DNA of 34,385 nucleotides, taken from assembly GCA_903919075.1 (NCBI GenBank), contig CAIXGR010000016.1, positions 1 to 34,385 of the forward strand, written 5' to 3'. The first letter of the stretch is position 1. The number at the start of each line of letters is the position of its first letter. The position numbers and the translations under genes were made by a program. Of the stretch, positions 1 through 8,339 are shown piece by piece. The notes under the pieces were generated by a model that worked only from the letters and a program-made list of their open reading frames with translations, had not been told where the DNA came from and did not search any database. Source of the stretch: an uncultured Bacteroidota bacterium (GTDB taxonomy: Bacteria > Bacteroidota > Bacteroidia > Chitinophagales > LD1).

Positions 1-1
1 A

Positions 2-355
2 AATGTGGAATATTACTATCAGCTTAATCAAAAGGATTTGAACGGAAATATTACTCCTTCCAATGTAGTTTCAGCCATGCTTAATACTGGCGGCAATTTT
101 GCAATAAGCAATTTTATGCCGAACCCTACTAAGGATGCTTCGAAACTGATTATCTCAACATCAACAGCGCAAAGGATAAATATTAAATTTTTTGATTTAT
201 TAGGAAGGGAAGTGTCGAATGGCAATTACAATCTTACAGGTGGAGAAAATTCGCTGAATTTTGATATTCAGAATATGAGCGATGCTACTTATGCCGCTGT
301 TATTACAACAGCTAATGGTGTTTACTCGAAGAAACTGGTGGTTGCCAAGAACTAG
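2..355 (+). CDS. C-terminal end of a T9SS-exported protein (5' truncated)
   Basis: The frame is open from the window edge, so only about the last 117 residues of a longer protein are visible; the GTG at 5 is not its start. The visible part opens with a short stretch (EYYYQLNQKDLNGN) like the end of the fibronectin-like domain that often precedes Bacteroidota sorting tails. It continues into a typical type A T9SS C-terminal domain: the PNPTKD motif, a FFDLLGREV strand, a YAAVITTANG strand and a KKLVVAKN end. Such tails direct export across the outer membrane and attachment to the cell surface. The job of the missing N-terminal part cannot be told. The frame and family of the tail are clear. 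Confidence 0.85.
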   Translation, partial: NVEYYYQLNQKDLNGNITPSNVVSAMLNTGGNFAISNFMPNPTKDASKLIISTSTAQRINIKFFDLLGREVSNGNYNLTGGENSLNFDIQNMSDATYAAVITTANGVYSKKLVVAKN

Positions 356-486
356 CCAGTAGGTATTACGAAAGCATTAGTGCTACCCAAAACAATATCC
401 AAATTAGTATAGAGATTAATTTCATGCGAATAATTTAGTGTGAAAAATCTAAATATATATACGCAGAAATACGCCGCAGAGTTATA

Positions 487-1236
487 TCAGGCGGGCTTTG
501 TATCAGGTTTGCGGTAACTTGTAAAAAAGTGATTCCATTGTATTTTCAGCACTCCAAAAATGCCTTCTTTAATAATGTTGCGGCTCATTTTCGAAACACC
601 CTCAACGCGCTCGGTAAAAATGATGGGCACTTCTTTAATTTTAAAACCTAACTTTTTAGTGGCAAATTTCATTTCGATTTGGAAGGCATAACCGACACAT
701 CGGATTTTACTAAGGTCGATAGTTTCCAGCACCTTTCGTTTATAGCAAACAAAACCGGCAGTGGTATCGCTAATGCCAATAAAGGTTACCAGGTTAACGT
801 AGTATGAAGCAATCTTGGAAATCAATATGCGATTATGCGGCCAGTTAACAAAACCACCACCGGGAATATAGCGCGAACCGATTGCCAGGTCGAAACCATC
901 TTCGGCACATGCTTTATATAAACGCAAAAGGTCATCAGGGTTATGACTAAAGTCGCAATCCATTTCGAAAATGTAGCCGTAATCTTTTTTAAGCGCCCAG
1001 TTGAAACCTGCAATATAGGCAGTACCGAGGCCCTGCTTTCCGCTTCGTTCAATTAAAAAAAGCTTGTTGGGGAAATCGGCTTGAAGTTCTTTTATTTTTT
1101 GGGCAGTTCCATCGGGCGAACCGTCATCTATAATTAGCAAATCAAAGCTTTTGGGCAATGAAAATACTTTGCGCACCATTTTTTCAATGTTGCCAATTTC
1201 GTTGTAAGTAGGAATGATAATAATGCTATCGCTCAA
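487..1236 (-). CDS. Glycosyltransferase family 2, polyprenol monophosphomannose synthase type
   Basis: This is a 249-residue GT-A fold glycosyltransferase resembling dolichol-phosphate mannosyltransferase (DPM1). Enzymes of this group move a sugar from a nucleotide donor to a polyprenyl phosphate on the cytoplasmic face of the membrane. The N-terminal IIPTYNE strand, the DDGSPDG loop, EMDCDFSH carrying the metal-binding DxD, and GSRYIPGG are all present. There are no C-terminal membrane helices, as in the soluble DPM1 class. The frame begins with TTG at 1236; no ATG is visible nearby upstream, so the start is uncertain. The next gene upstream on the same strand begins 77 bases away and may be co-transcribed. 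The exact donor sugar cannot be read from the sequence. Confidence 0.85.
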   Translation of the reverse strand: MSDSIIIIPTYNEIGNIEKMVRKVFSLPKSFDLLIIDDGSPDGTAQKIKELQADFPNKLFLIERSGKQGLGTAYIAGFNWALKKDYGYIFEMDCDFSHNPDDLLRLYKACAEDGFDLAIGSRYIPGGGFVNWPHNRILISKIASYYVNLVTFIGISDTTAGFVCYKRKVLETIDLSKIRCVGYAFQIEMKFATKKLGFKIKEVPIIFTERVEGVSKMSRNIIKEGIFGVLKIQWNHFFTSYRKPDTKPA

Positions 1237-1313
1237 AAGATTGCTTATAGGGTTACTGTAAAAGCGGGTAAAAGTAGTTTTTACAGGCTTTTATTAAAAG
1301 TCTTTTTGAATTT

Positions 1314-2117
1314 TTAGTTTTTTTTCAGTTTTTCCTTTATTTCGGTAAGCTTTTGCTTGGTATGTTGGGCAAAATCGCCCTGCATCATCCAATTATAATA
1401 GCCAGGGTCGGTGCGCAAAACTTCTTCAACAGGCCTTCCTTTATACTTTCCGAAGTTAAAACAGGGTTTCCCACTAATGAAAACGAATCTTCTGCCGCTA
1501 TCAATAAAGCGTTCTTCATTGCTAAGATCATGCAGAAATTTCACATCGCCTTTTAAATCAGCAGCATAGCGCTCTAATTGCGACATGAAAACTTCGTAAG
1601 TCGCCAACGTATCAGCCTCAGCGCTGTGGGCATTTTCTAATACTTTATTGCAGTAAAACATATAAGCCGCTTCTAAAGTGCGTTTTTCGAAATGGGTGTA
1701 AATGCGGTGCACATCAATAAGCGACCTGTCATCAATACTAAAGCTAAGGCCTACGCGTATAAATTCTTCGAGCAACATGGGCACATCAAACCTGTTTGAG
1801 CTAAAGCCTGCCAGATCGGCGGGGTTAAGCAGGTCGAAAATTTCCTGTGCTACTTGCTTAAAGGTTGGCGCGGTAATTACATCTTCATCGTAAATACCGT
1901 GTATTTTTGATGACTCGATGGGTATAGGGATGGTAGGGTTTAGGCGGTAAGTTTTGCTTGTTTTGCTGCCATCAACATTAACGCGTAGTATGCTTATTTC
2001 AACAATTCTATCTTTTACAAAATCTACACCTGTAGTTTCGAGGTCGAAAAAGGCGAGTGGGCGTGTTAAAGTAAGTTTTGAAGCAGCTTTATTAAAAAGG
2101 TCGAGTTGGTTTTCCAT
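1314..2117 (-). CDS. DEDDh 3'-5' exonuclease (DnaQ/Exo X-like) with C-terminal DUF3820-type domain
   Basis: A 267-residue protein. Residues about 20-190 form an RNase T / DNA polymerase III epsilon-like exonuclease domain: FFDLETTG gives the first Asp and Glu, GFSSNRFDVPML the second conserved Asp, and AHSAEADT the His and Asp of the DEDDh set. The C-terminal 50 residues contain FNFGKYKGRPVEEV and YYNWMMQGDF, the pattern of the small DUF3820 domain often fused to such exonucleases. It probably trims single-stranded 3' ends in DNA repair. It is unlikely to be the replicative proofreading subunit itself because of the extra domain. The start is ATG at 2117. Confidence 0.88.
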   Translation of the reverse strand: MENQLDLFNKAASKLTLTRPLAFFDLETTGVDFVKDRIVEISILRVNVDGSKTSKTYRLNPTIPIPIESSKIHGIYDEDVITAPTFKQVAQEIFDLLNPADLAGFSSNRFDVPMLLEEFIRVGLSFSIDDRSLIDVHRIYTHFEKRTLEAAYMFYCNKVLENAHSAEADTLATYEVFMSQLERYAADLKGDVKFLHDLSNEERFIDSGRRFVFISGKPCFNFGKYKGRPVEEVLRTDPGYYNWMMQGDFAQHTKQKLTEIKEKLKKN

Positions 2118-2222
2118 TTAATTGGTTTATTCTTTCATCATTTAACAATTGCTAATATGGAATGCAAGTAACAGGTTTTTCGTTAGAAATTGTATTGTGG
2201 GGCTTATTTACGGTTTCACGGC

Positions 2223-2290
2223 TACCAGCACCCTCTGGCTCCCTTCCCGATAAAATCGGGATGAGACAAAAGGGAGAACCGCTCCCCGCG
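2223..2290. repeat. Intergenic palindromic repeat, family A copy 1
   Basis: A compound hairpin lies in the gap between the exonuclease and mpl. The inner stem is CCCGAT/ATCGGG (2246-2251 with 2255-2260) and the outer stem CTCCCTT/AAGGGAG (2239-2245 with 2270-2276). The ends read TACC...CCCTCT and CCCCGCG. The same ends and order recur at 10157-10198 inside btuB, so this is a dispersed repeat rather than a chance hairpin. The copy here holds an extra inner palindrome of about 24 bases. Confidence 0.7.
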
Positions 2291-2315
2291 ACTTTCATAT
2301 AATATTATCAGGTTG

Positions 2316-3674
2316 TCATTTTAAAATTTCCTTAGCTAATGCTTCAACATCCATACCTGAAAAATTTCCTGAACTCATCATCAACAGGTTTTTGTCTTGC
2401 CAAGTTTGAGAAAGTAAAAAGTTAAGTAAAGCACCTTTATTAGTAAAGATATTGAGGTGCTCGTTTTTAAATGAATCTTTTACAAAACCCTCATCAATTA
2501 CCGGCATTTTTTTGTGCTCGAAAGTTTCGCGGTCGTAAAATACTACCGGTATGTCGGCTTCATCCATGCTGCCTGCGTATTGTTCTAAAAAATCTTTATT
2601 CAAACTGCTGAACGTGTGAAGCTCCATTAAAGCCACTAATTTACTATTAGTAAATTGCTGCTTTACTGCGTGAACAGTAGCCTTTAGTTTAGACGGCGAA
2701 TGGGCGAAATCTTTATAAATAGTTGTATGATTGTTTTTGCCAACTAATTGGAGCCGGTTAGCTGCGCCTTCAAAGGTTGCAATAGCGCGGTAGAAGTCTT
2801 CATCTAACACTCCAATTTCATTACATATATTTTTTGCTCCTGATATGTTTTGCAGGTTGTGTTCGCCAAATACTTTAAGTGCTATTTCGCCAAAGTCGGT
2901 TTGTAAATAGGTGGTTCCGTTTCGCATTACATTTTGATGGGTGTTATAAGGCCGCGTGCGCACCTTGGCATCGTAATGATTGAAGATTCTTCTTAATTCT
3001 TCATCGTCTTCAAACCAGGTAAGAAACCCCCATTCTTGTACGCTGTTTGCAAATTTCTCAAACTGCTCTACATATCCTTCGTACTCTGGAAAAACATTAA
3101 TGTGGTCCCACGCAACACCGGTTATTAAAGCAGTGTTGGGTTTATAAAACATAAATTTAGGTTCGCTGTGAATGGGAGAGGCCAGGTATTCATCGCCCTC
3201 GAGAATAATTATTGGGGCATCTTCAGTTATCTTAACACTGGTATCAAAGCCTTTTACTTTGGCACCAACCATGTAATCGAAATTGAAATTGTTTTCTTTA
3301 AGCACATGCATCACCATTGAAGTGATAGTGGTTTTACCATGGCTGCCAGCAATAACAACGCGATGCTTGTTTTTCGAAACCTCGTATAAATATTCAGGAA
3401 AGGAATAGATTTTAAGCCCCAACTGCTGAGCCTTAATCAATTCGGGGTTGTCAATCCGGGCGTGCATACCTAATATAACTGCATCAATATCAGCAGTAAT
3501 GTTTTCGGCAAAAAAGCCTATTTGAGTAGGCATAATGCCTTCTTTTTCCAAACTTGTTCTAGCAGGATCAATAATCTTATCGTCGGAGCCTGTAACAACA
3601 TGGCCTTTGCGCCGTAAAACAATGGCAAGATTATGCATAACAGCGCCCCCAATAGCTATAAAGTGTATTCTCAT
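2316..3674 (-). CDS. mpl: UDP-N-acetylmuramate:L-alanyl-gamma-D-glutamyl-meso-diaminopimelate ligase
   Basis: A 452-residue Mur ligase of the Mpl branch, which attaches recycled murein tripeptide to UDP-MurNAc in the cytoplasm. The N-terminal nucleotide-binding segment reads MRIHFIAIGGAVMHNLA, where Mpl has MHN in place of the usual MurC residues. The ATP loop GSHGKTT is at residues 110-116. The central domain has ILEGDEYLAS and ALITGVAWDHINVFP; the C-terminal domain has YKDFAHSPSKLKAT. Length and domain order match the family. The start is ATG at 3674 after a non-coding stretch. It is not part of the B12 operon, from which it is separated by two plus-strand genes. Confidence 0.93.
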   Translation of the reverse strand: MRIHFIAIGGAVMHNLAIVLRRKGHVVTGSDDKIIDPARTSLEKEGIMPTQIGFFAENITADIDAVILGMHARIDNPELIKAQQLGLKIYSFPEYLYEVSKNKHRVVIAGSHGKTTITSMVMHVLKENNFNFDYMVGAKVKGFDTSVKITEDAPIIILEGDEYLASPIHSEPKFMFYKPNTALITGVAWDHINVFPEYEGYVEQFEKFANSVQEWGFLTWFEDDEELRRIFNHYDAKVRTRPYNTHQNVMRNGTTYLQTDFGEIALKVFGEHNLQNISGAKNICNEIGVLDEDFYRAIATFEGAANRLQLVGKNNHTTIYKDFAHSPSKLKATVHAVKQQFTNSKLVALMELHTFSSLNKDFLEQYAGSMDEADIPVVFYDRETFEHKKMPVIDEGFVKDSFKNEHLNIFTNKGALLNFLLSQTWQDKNLLMMSSGNFSGMDVEALAKEILK

Positions 3675-3837
3675 ATTTTAGACGTTCTTTAGTTTGTCAA
3701 CAAACATGCATTATAAGTGTTATATTGGATAAAATATACCATTTCGATTAATTTTATATCTATGCAATAGGTTTTGGCCTTTTGATGTGGCAAAATATTT
3801 AGTATAAATTCACGTTCAATTTTAAAAATAAATTAGT

Positions 3838-3972
3838 ATGAAAAGTACCATGCAGAAAATTATTATTGCAATAGTAGCCGTAGGGTTCATTTTAGGTGTT
3901 TCATCGTGCGATAAACACACTTGCCCTACATATTCTAAAGCTAATACAACGCAAGTAGGAGTAAAGGCCTGA
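3838..3972 (+). CDS. Very small lipoprotein (44 aa)
   Basis: A 44-codon frame begins with ATG at 3838. It encodes a hydrophobic N-terminal segment (about residues 6-20) followed by the lipobox-like GVSSC, so Cys24 would be lipidated. The mature peptide would be only about 21 residues: CDKHTCPTYSKA, then a short polar end. The CPTYSKA motif resembles tiny Bacteroidota lipoproteins with a CPAY/CPTY core that I recall without a known function. It stands alone between mpl (divergent) and the Cdd1-like gene. Coding is likely because of the well-formed signal and lipobox, but the frame is short. Confidence 0.6.
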   Translation: MKSTMQKIIIAIVAVGFILGVSSCDKHTCPTYSKANTTQVGVKA

Positions 3973-4076
3973 TAAGCTGGTTTAACCCCAGTAATTATTT
4001 GTTGTAAGGAAAATATACTTCTTTACTCATAAGGCTTTTTTATAGAAGAGCTGTAATACTATTTAGGCCAATCTTT

Positions 4077-4343
4077 ATGACTAAGTCCTCTTTGACAACT
4101 GATGTTAAGCATAAAGAAGCCATAAAAGAACTTACCCAAATCCCCGGAGTTGGTAAATCTATTGCCAACGATTTAATGCAAATAGGCATTAGACGAATAG
4201 CCGACCTTAAAAATACAAATCCCGAAAAACTTTATCATCAATCTAATGCCCATTGTGGGGTAGTGCAAGACCCTTGCCTGCTTTATGTTTTTAGATGCGC
4301 GGTTTACTTTGCTTCGAATGAAAAGCATGAACCGGAAAATTGA
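4077..4343 (+). CDS. Helix-hairpin-helix protein of the Cdd1 ('pathogenicity locus') family
   Basis: An 88-residue protein. Residues about 15-50 form a helix-hairpin-helix: LTQIPGVGKSIANDLMQIG is the hairpin, followed by IADLKNTNPEKLY. The C-terminal half (GVVQDPCLLYVFRCAVYFAS) matches the conserved end of the Cdd1 family. HhH motifs usually bind the DNA backbone without sequence preference; the cellular role of this family is not known to me. The gene is convergent with btuD, whose stop codon lies 28 bases away. The start is ATG at 4077. Confidence 0.82.
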   Translation: MTKSSLTTDVKHKEAIKELTQIPGVGKSIANDLMQIGIRRIADLKNTNPEKLYHQSNAHCGVVQDPCLLYVFRCAVYFASNEKHEPEN

Positions 4344-4371
4344 AGTGGTGGAATTGGAAGAATAAATAAAT

Positions 4372-5091
4372 CTAAGATTCTACAAATAAGTTACTCATCA
4401 CCTCATCTCTGTAGTTACCATCGCGGTTGATTTCAATAAATTTTTTCTCTTCGCTCATTATCCAGAATTTGTTGCAATATTTTAAGCATGATTCAATATC
4501 ATGAGTGGAGCAAATGATAATTTTTTTCATTTCGGTGCTAATGGAGCTTAGGAGGTCTAGTATTTCTTTTTTATTTCTAAAATCTAAAAAAGCTGTTGGT
4601 TCATCTAATATCATTACCGGTGTTTGCTGGCACAGCGCGCGGGCAATGGTGGCTTTTTGTTTTTCGCCATCGCTTAGTTGATTGAATAATCGGTTTTGTA
4701 GTTTGTCAATCTTCATAATAAAAAGCACCTTCTCTATTTCTTCCATATCGGTTGCTGAAAGATTGCCCAACCAATTAGAATACGGCGAGCGGCCAAGTGC
4801 AATGAAATTTTTAACGGTTATGTTGTCGATAAAAATTTTTTCGGTGAGCACTACGCTAATAAGCTTGGCTCTTTCTGGAGCAGGAAGTGCGTCAATAGAT
4901 TTCCCATCCAATTCAATTTTCCCATCCAATTTTTTCTGCAAACCAGAAATGGTTCGCAACAATGTAGATTTACCAATTCCATTTACACCTAGCAAAGCCA
5001 CCATATCGCCACCGGTGGCCGAAAAGTTAATGGACGAAAAGACAATTTGTTTTTCGTTATACCCTATGCTTATATTTTCTCCATTTAGCAT
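4372..5091 (-). CDS. btuD: Cobalamin ABC transporter ATP-binding protein
   Basis: A 239-residue ABC ATPase of the FecE/BtuD type and the last gene of the B12 operon. Walker A is GVNGIGKST (residues 35-43), the signature is LSDGEKQKATIARAL, Walker B is PVMILDEPTAFLD, and the switch His is in ICSTHD. It would power inner-membrane import by the BtuC homolog encoded 3 bases upstream. Sequence alone cannot separate B12 from siderophore or heme ATPases; assignment to cobalamin rests on the riboswitch and on BtuG/BtuH-like genes in the same operon. Confidence 0.88.
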   Translation of the reverse strand: MLNGENISIGYNEKQIVFSSINFSATGGDMVALLGVNGIGKSTLLRTISGLQKKLDGKIELDGKSIDALPAPERAKLISVVLTEKIFIDNITVKNFIALGRSPYSNWLGNLSATDMEEIEKVLFIMKIDKLQNRLFNQLSDGEKQKATIARALCQQTPVMILDEPTAFLDFRNKKEILDLLSSISTEMKKIIICSTHDIESCLKYCNKFWIMSEEKKFIEINRDGNYRDEVMSNLFVES

Positions 5092-5094
5092 GGG

Positions 5095-6120
5095 TTATAT
5101 TTTTCGTTGTTTTAAAATAATCCAAACAACAACCGGTGCGCCAAGTAATGAGGTAATAGCATTAACTGGTAATACATAATTAGAGCCCGGCGCGGATGCA
5201 AGGATATTACAGAGGCAGCATATAATGGCGCCCGTAACTGCGCATGCTGGTGTTAAAATTTTATGATCGGCTGTTTTAAATATGGAACGTGCAACATGTG
5301 GCACAGCCAGCCCTACAAAGCCAATTGGCCCGCAAAAGGCAGTAATGCTACCTGCTAATATGCTGGTGCAAAGAACAGTCATAATTTTTGCCGTGCGGAT
5401 ATTAAGCCCTGAACTGGTGGCATAAGTATCGCCCAGAAGCATAAGGTTAAGAGGTTTTGAAAGAAAAAAGGAGAGGAGTGCAGCTACAATTACTATAATA
5501 GCTAAATAAACAACCTGTACATTATCAACATACTTGAAACTGCCGAAGGTCCAAAGCACATAATTTTTGAGGGCTTCGTTGCTTGAGAAGGATTGGAGTA
5601 TTTCTATTAACGCTATGATTCCTCCACCAATCATTAAGCCAATTATAAGAATAGCAACAACGTCATTCAATTTGAAAGATATAATGAAATTAATTAGGAA
5701 AATTAATACCGCACCGCATGAAGCCGCCAGTATAATACCCCACCCGCTTAGTAAATGCACATCGGGTGAAATACCAAAGGCTGAAGCTGCAAGAATGTAT
5801 ATTGCTACACCAAGGCCCGCCCCGGCACTAATGCCTAATACATAAGGGTCGGCTACCGGATTTCGGAAGAGGGTTTGCATTTGTAATCCGCTTATAGATA
5901 AACCGGCACCGGCCAAAAGGGCCGCCAGTGCGCCAGGCAATCGAGATTCAAGGATGATGTTTTGCCAGGTTTCGTTGGTTGCGGTTTTTTGTGTTAGGAT
6001 GGCAATAACATCTTGAAAAGGAATTTTTACTGAGCCCAATAACAACTGCAAAAAGAAAGCAAGCACCAGTATGACTGAGAGCGAAATAAAAAGAATGGTA
6101 TTTCTGCTATTCAAGTTCAT
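5095..6120 (-). CDS. btuC: Cobalamin ABC transporter permease
   Basis: A 341-residue FecCD/BtuC family permease with about ten hydrophobic segments. Family motifs visible are RLPGALAALLAGAGLSISG near residue 60, the NPVADPYVLGIS loop, and FCGPIGFVGLAVPHVAR near residue 265, the region that contacts the ATPase. It forms the inner-membrane channel with BtuD and receives substrate from BtuF. Only one base separates it from the btuF stop, so the genes are co-transcribed and perhaps translationally coupled. The start is ATG at 6120. Confidence 0.9.
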   Translation of the reverse strand: MNLNSRNTILFISLSVILVLAFFLQLLLGSVKIPFQDVIAILTQKTATNETWQNIILESRLPGALAALLAGAGLSISGLQMQTLFRNPVADPYVLGISAGAGLGVAIYILAASAFGISPDVHLLSGWGIILAASCGAVLIFLINFIISFKLNDVVAILIIGLMIGGGIIALIEILQSFSSNEALKNYVLWTFGSFKYVDNVQVVYLAIIVIVAALLSFFLSKPLNLMLLGDTYATSSGLNIRTAKIMTVLCTSILAGSITAFCGPIGFVGLAVPHVARSIFKTADHKILTPACAVTGAIICCLCNILASAPGSNYVLPVNAITSLLGAPVVVWIILKQRKI

Positions 6121-6121
6121 A

Positions 6122-7288
6122 TCACTTCAACTTTTGATAATAATATAACTGATGGCCCTTTAAAAGATTGGGATGCAAAATAAAAATAAGATCGGCTAAT
6201 ATTTTATCTGGGTTAACTACACCTGATTCCCAAAAATCGAAACCGCCTGCTTGAGTGTTGCGCAAATTGTTATTGTATACCTCGCCAGTTTTGAACGCTT
6301 TGAAAAAAGCATTTTTTTTATCGGCACCTTTTATTTCGGCAAGCGATGTAGCAAAGCCGGTGTTAAGCCATAAATCTGCGTTAGCAGCTTTATTATATAC
6401 AGCTTCGTAATCTAAATTTAAATTCAGGCCATTGTTCTGTTTGGCATCTTTCCATAAAAAATATCCACCGGCATCTGTAATTAATTTCGCCATGTAATTT
6501 TCGCCGGTAGGCATGTACCATATTTCTTTAAAAGGAAGATTACTTAACACGCTGGGGTGAGTGTCGACAGCTTTGGCCTGCTGCTTTAATTGCAAATAGT
6601 TTTTTTCAATTTCATTAAATATACTATCGGCTTTTATTTCGCAATTATAAAAAATTGCAATAAATTTTACCCACTCAGCCCGTGCCAACGGGTCCTGCTC
6701 TTTATATTCAAGGTTAAGCACTTGCTTCACGTGAAGTGTGTTTAATTTTTGTTTCATTTTATCGCCACCATCATAACTACCGGATGTGGTAACAAAGGAA
6801 GGATGCAGTTCAACTAATTTTTCATAGTTCAATTCCTGGTTGCCAATGTTAGCAATAGCCTTTTGTTTTACGCGTTCTATTACTTCTTTATTATATATCA
6901 GGGGGACATTGGTTACAGCTGCTATGCTATCAGTCAATCCTAATCTGTCCATTTCGGCAATATGGGTGGTTGAGATACATACTACTTTTTGTACAGGTGT
7001 TTCTATAACTACGGCATCATTAAATCCTGGAGGAATTGAATCTCCTTTTGGGATGAGAAGATACCGGGCGATAATTTTAGATGAATCATTTAAGTCTTTT
7101 ACTGATGCTACCGTAAACCCTTTGTAATGTTCAACCGAAAAGCCTTTTGCATATTTAATGTGTAGCTGCGAAATTTTTTGATATTGAGAGCTTCCTATAG
7201 TTTCTTTTACTTTAGTTGTACGATTACATGCAGGCAAGCATAGCAGGCAAGCTATAGCTATAAAAATGTATGTGGTGAATTTATTCAT
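6122..7288 (-). CDS. btuF: Cobalamin-binding periplasmic lipoprotein of the ABC importer
   Basis: A 388-residue class III (BtuF/FhuD type) substrate-binding protein. The N-terminus has a hydrophobic stretch and the lipobox LLCLPAC (Cys21). Two alpha/beta lobes follow; the segments KVVCISTTHIAEMDRLGL, YEKLVELHPSFVTTSG and KEIWYMPTGENYMAKLITDA are typical of the family. It would hand cobalamin from the TonB receptor to BtuCD in the periplasm. The gene overlaps the end of the BtuG-like gene by 8 bases. It is longer than E. coli BtuF, as lipoprotein forms in Bacteroidota often are. Metal-chelate specificity is inferred from context. Confidence 0.85.
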   Translation of the reverse strand: MNKFTTYIFIAIACLLCLPACNRTTKVKETIGSSQYQKISQLHIKYAKGFSVEHYKGFTVASVKDLNDSSKIIARYLLIPKGDSIPPGFNDAVVIETPVQKVVCISTTHIAEMDRLGLTDSIAAVTNVPLIYNKEVIERVKQKAIANIGNQELNYEKLVELHPSFVTTSGSYDGGDKMKQKLNTLHVKQVLNLEYKEQDPLARAEWVKFIAIFYNCEIKADSIFNEIEKNYLQLKQQAKAVDTHPSVLSNLPFKEIWYMPTGENYMAKLITDAGGYFLWKDAKQNNGLNLNLDYEAVYNKAANADLWLNTGFATSLAEIKGADKKNAFFKAFKTGEVYNNNLRNTQAGGFDFWESGVVNPDKILADLIFILHPNLLKGHQLYYYQKLK

Positions 7289-8339
7289 TGCTGAAAATAA
7301 AATTGCCTGAAATAATGCCTGCCGTAAAGGAACTTAATAGGTTGCCGTTTTTATCGTACCGGTAAATTCTTGATGGTTGAACATAATCAAGGGCATCTGA
7401 TACATATATATCTTCACTTACCGGTTCAATATTCAGACCGTAAAAATTTCTGCCATTGTTACTAATGAATGAGACGGAAGGTGGAATAGTATCGTCGATT
7501 GAAATCCGTTCAATATCCGTATCAAAAAAATATAGTTTGTTTCGATTACCATTTATGCAGAGGCTTGAAGGATGATGGCCGGCAGCGAAGTTGATGTTTT
7601 TATTCAAGCTAAAATCTGGATTCAGACATTTGATACTTGCAGTTATTGAGTGTGCTGTATCTTCATCAATTGCCAGCCAAAGCCTGTTTTGATTGTCCTT
7701 TGCAATTCCGTTTATATTGCTGCCAGTAAATGAATAACGCTGCGCGAAGGTATTATCAGCAGTGTTAATGGTTGCTATACTGCATGTATTTGCCGGATTA
7801 GATAATAGGTTTCTTTCCTCAATTACCACATAATTGCCAAGCGTTACCATATGTTCCGTCCATTTCGACATTTGAGTTATTTCTTTTACCACGGTTCCAT
7901 TTTTATAATTTATGATGTGTAGTTTGCCTGCATACAAATCTGTTACATATGCCACGCTATCATTAACCGGTTGAAAATACCTTGGCGAAGAATTGGGAAT
8001 AATTATAGTTTTTATGTGAGTAAAGGATGGAATCTTGACTACCACAATTTTTTGAGAATTGTTTACTACGATAAAACCTGTGGAATCTTTTATATACATT
8101 GATTGTATTACATCGCCTAACTTAAAATTGTTGATGTTTTGGAAGAGATTATTTGTTACTTCATTATTAGCAGGATTATAAAATGAGATATCTCCGTTTC
8201 CATTTGCATAGCCCCCTTCGTTAGTGATATATACGCCTGGTGCAGCTGGTGCTGTAATGTTGGGATTGTTCTTTTTACACGAGTTTATAAAAAGCAGTGA
8301 GATAAAGAAAGCGGCAATTGGCAAAATTTTGTTTTCCAT
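7281..8339 (-). CDS. btuG: BtuG-like surface beta-propeller lipoprotein (DUF5074/YncE-like)
   Basis: A 352-residue protein with a signal sequence ending in the lipobox LLFINSC (Cys21), then repeated short beta-rich blocks typical of a YncE-like propeller: PGVYITNEGGYANGNGDISF, MYIKDSTGFIVVNNSQKIVV, VNDSVAYVTDLYAGKLHIIN, GIAKDNQNRLWLAID. The start overlaps the btuB stop by one base (TAATG). In gut Bacteroides, BtuG is a propeller lipoprotein on the cell surface that captures B12 and sits on BtuB. The fold, lipid anchor, position next to btuB and riboswitch control all agree with that role. Residue-level B12 contacts cannot be checked by eye, so the name is an inference from architecture. Confidence 0.75.
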   Translation of the reverse strand: MENKILPIAAFFISLLFINSCKKNNPNITAPAAPGVYITNEGGYANGNGDISFYNPANNEVTNNLFQNINNFKLGDVIQSMYIKDSTGFIVVNNSQKIVVVKIPSFTHIKTIIIPNSSPRYFQPVNDSVAYVTDLYAGKLHIINYKNGTVVKEITQMSKWTEHMVTLGNYVVIEERNLLSNPANTCSIATINTADNTFAQRYSFTGSNINGIAKDNQNRLWLAIDEDTAHSITASIKCLNPDFSLNKNINFAAGHHPSSLCINGNRNKLYFFDTDIERISIDDTIPPSVSFISNNGRNFYGLNIEPVSEDIYVSDALDYVQPSRIYRYDKNGNLLSSFTAGIISGNFIFSNE

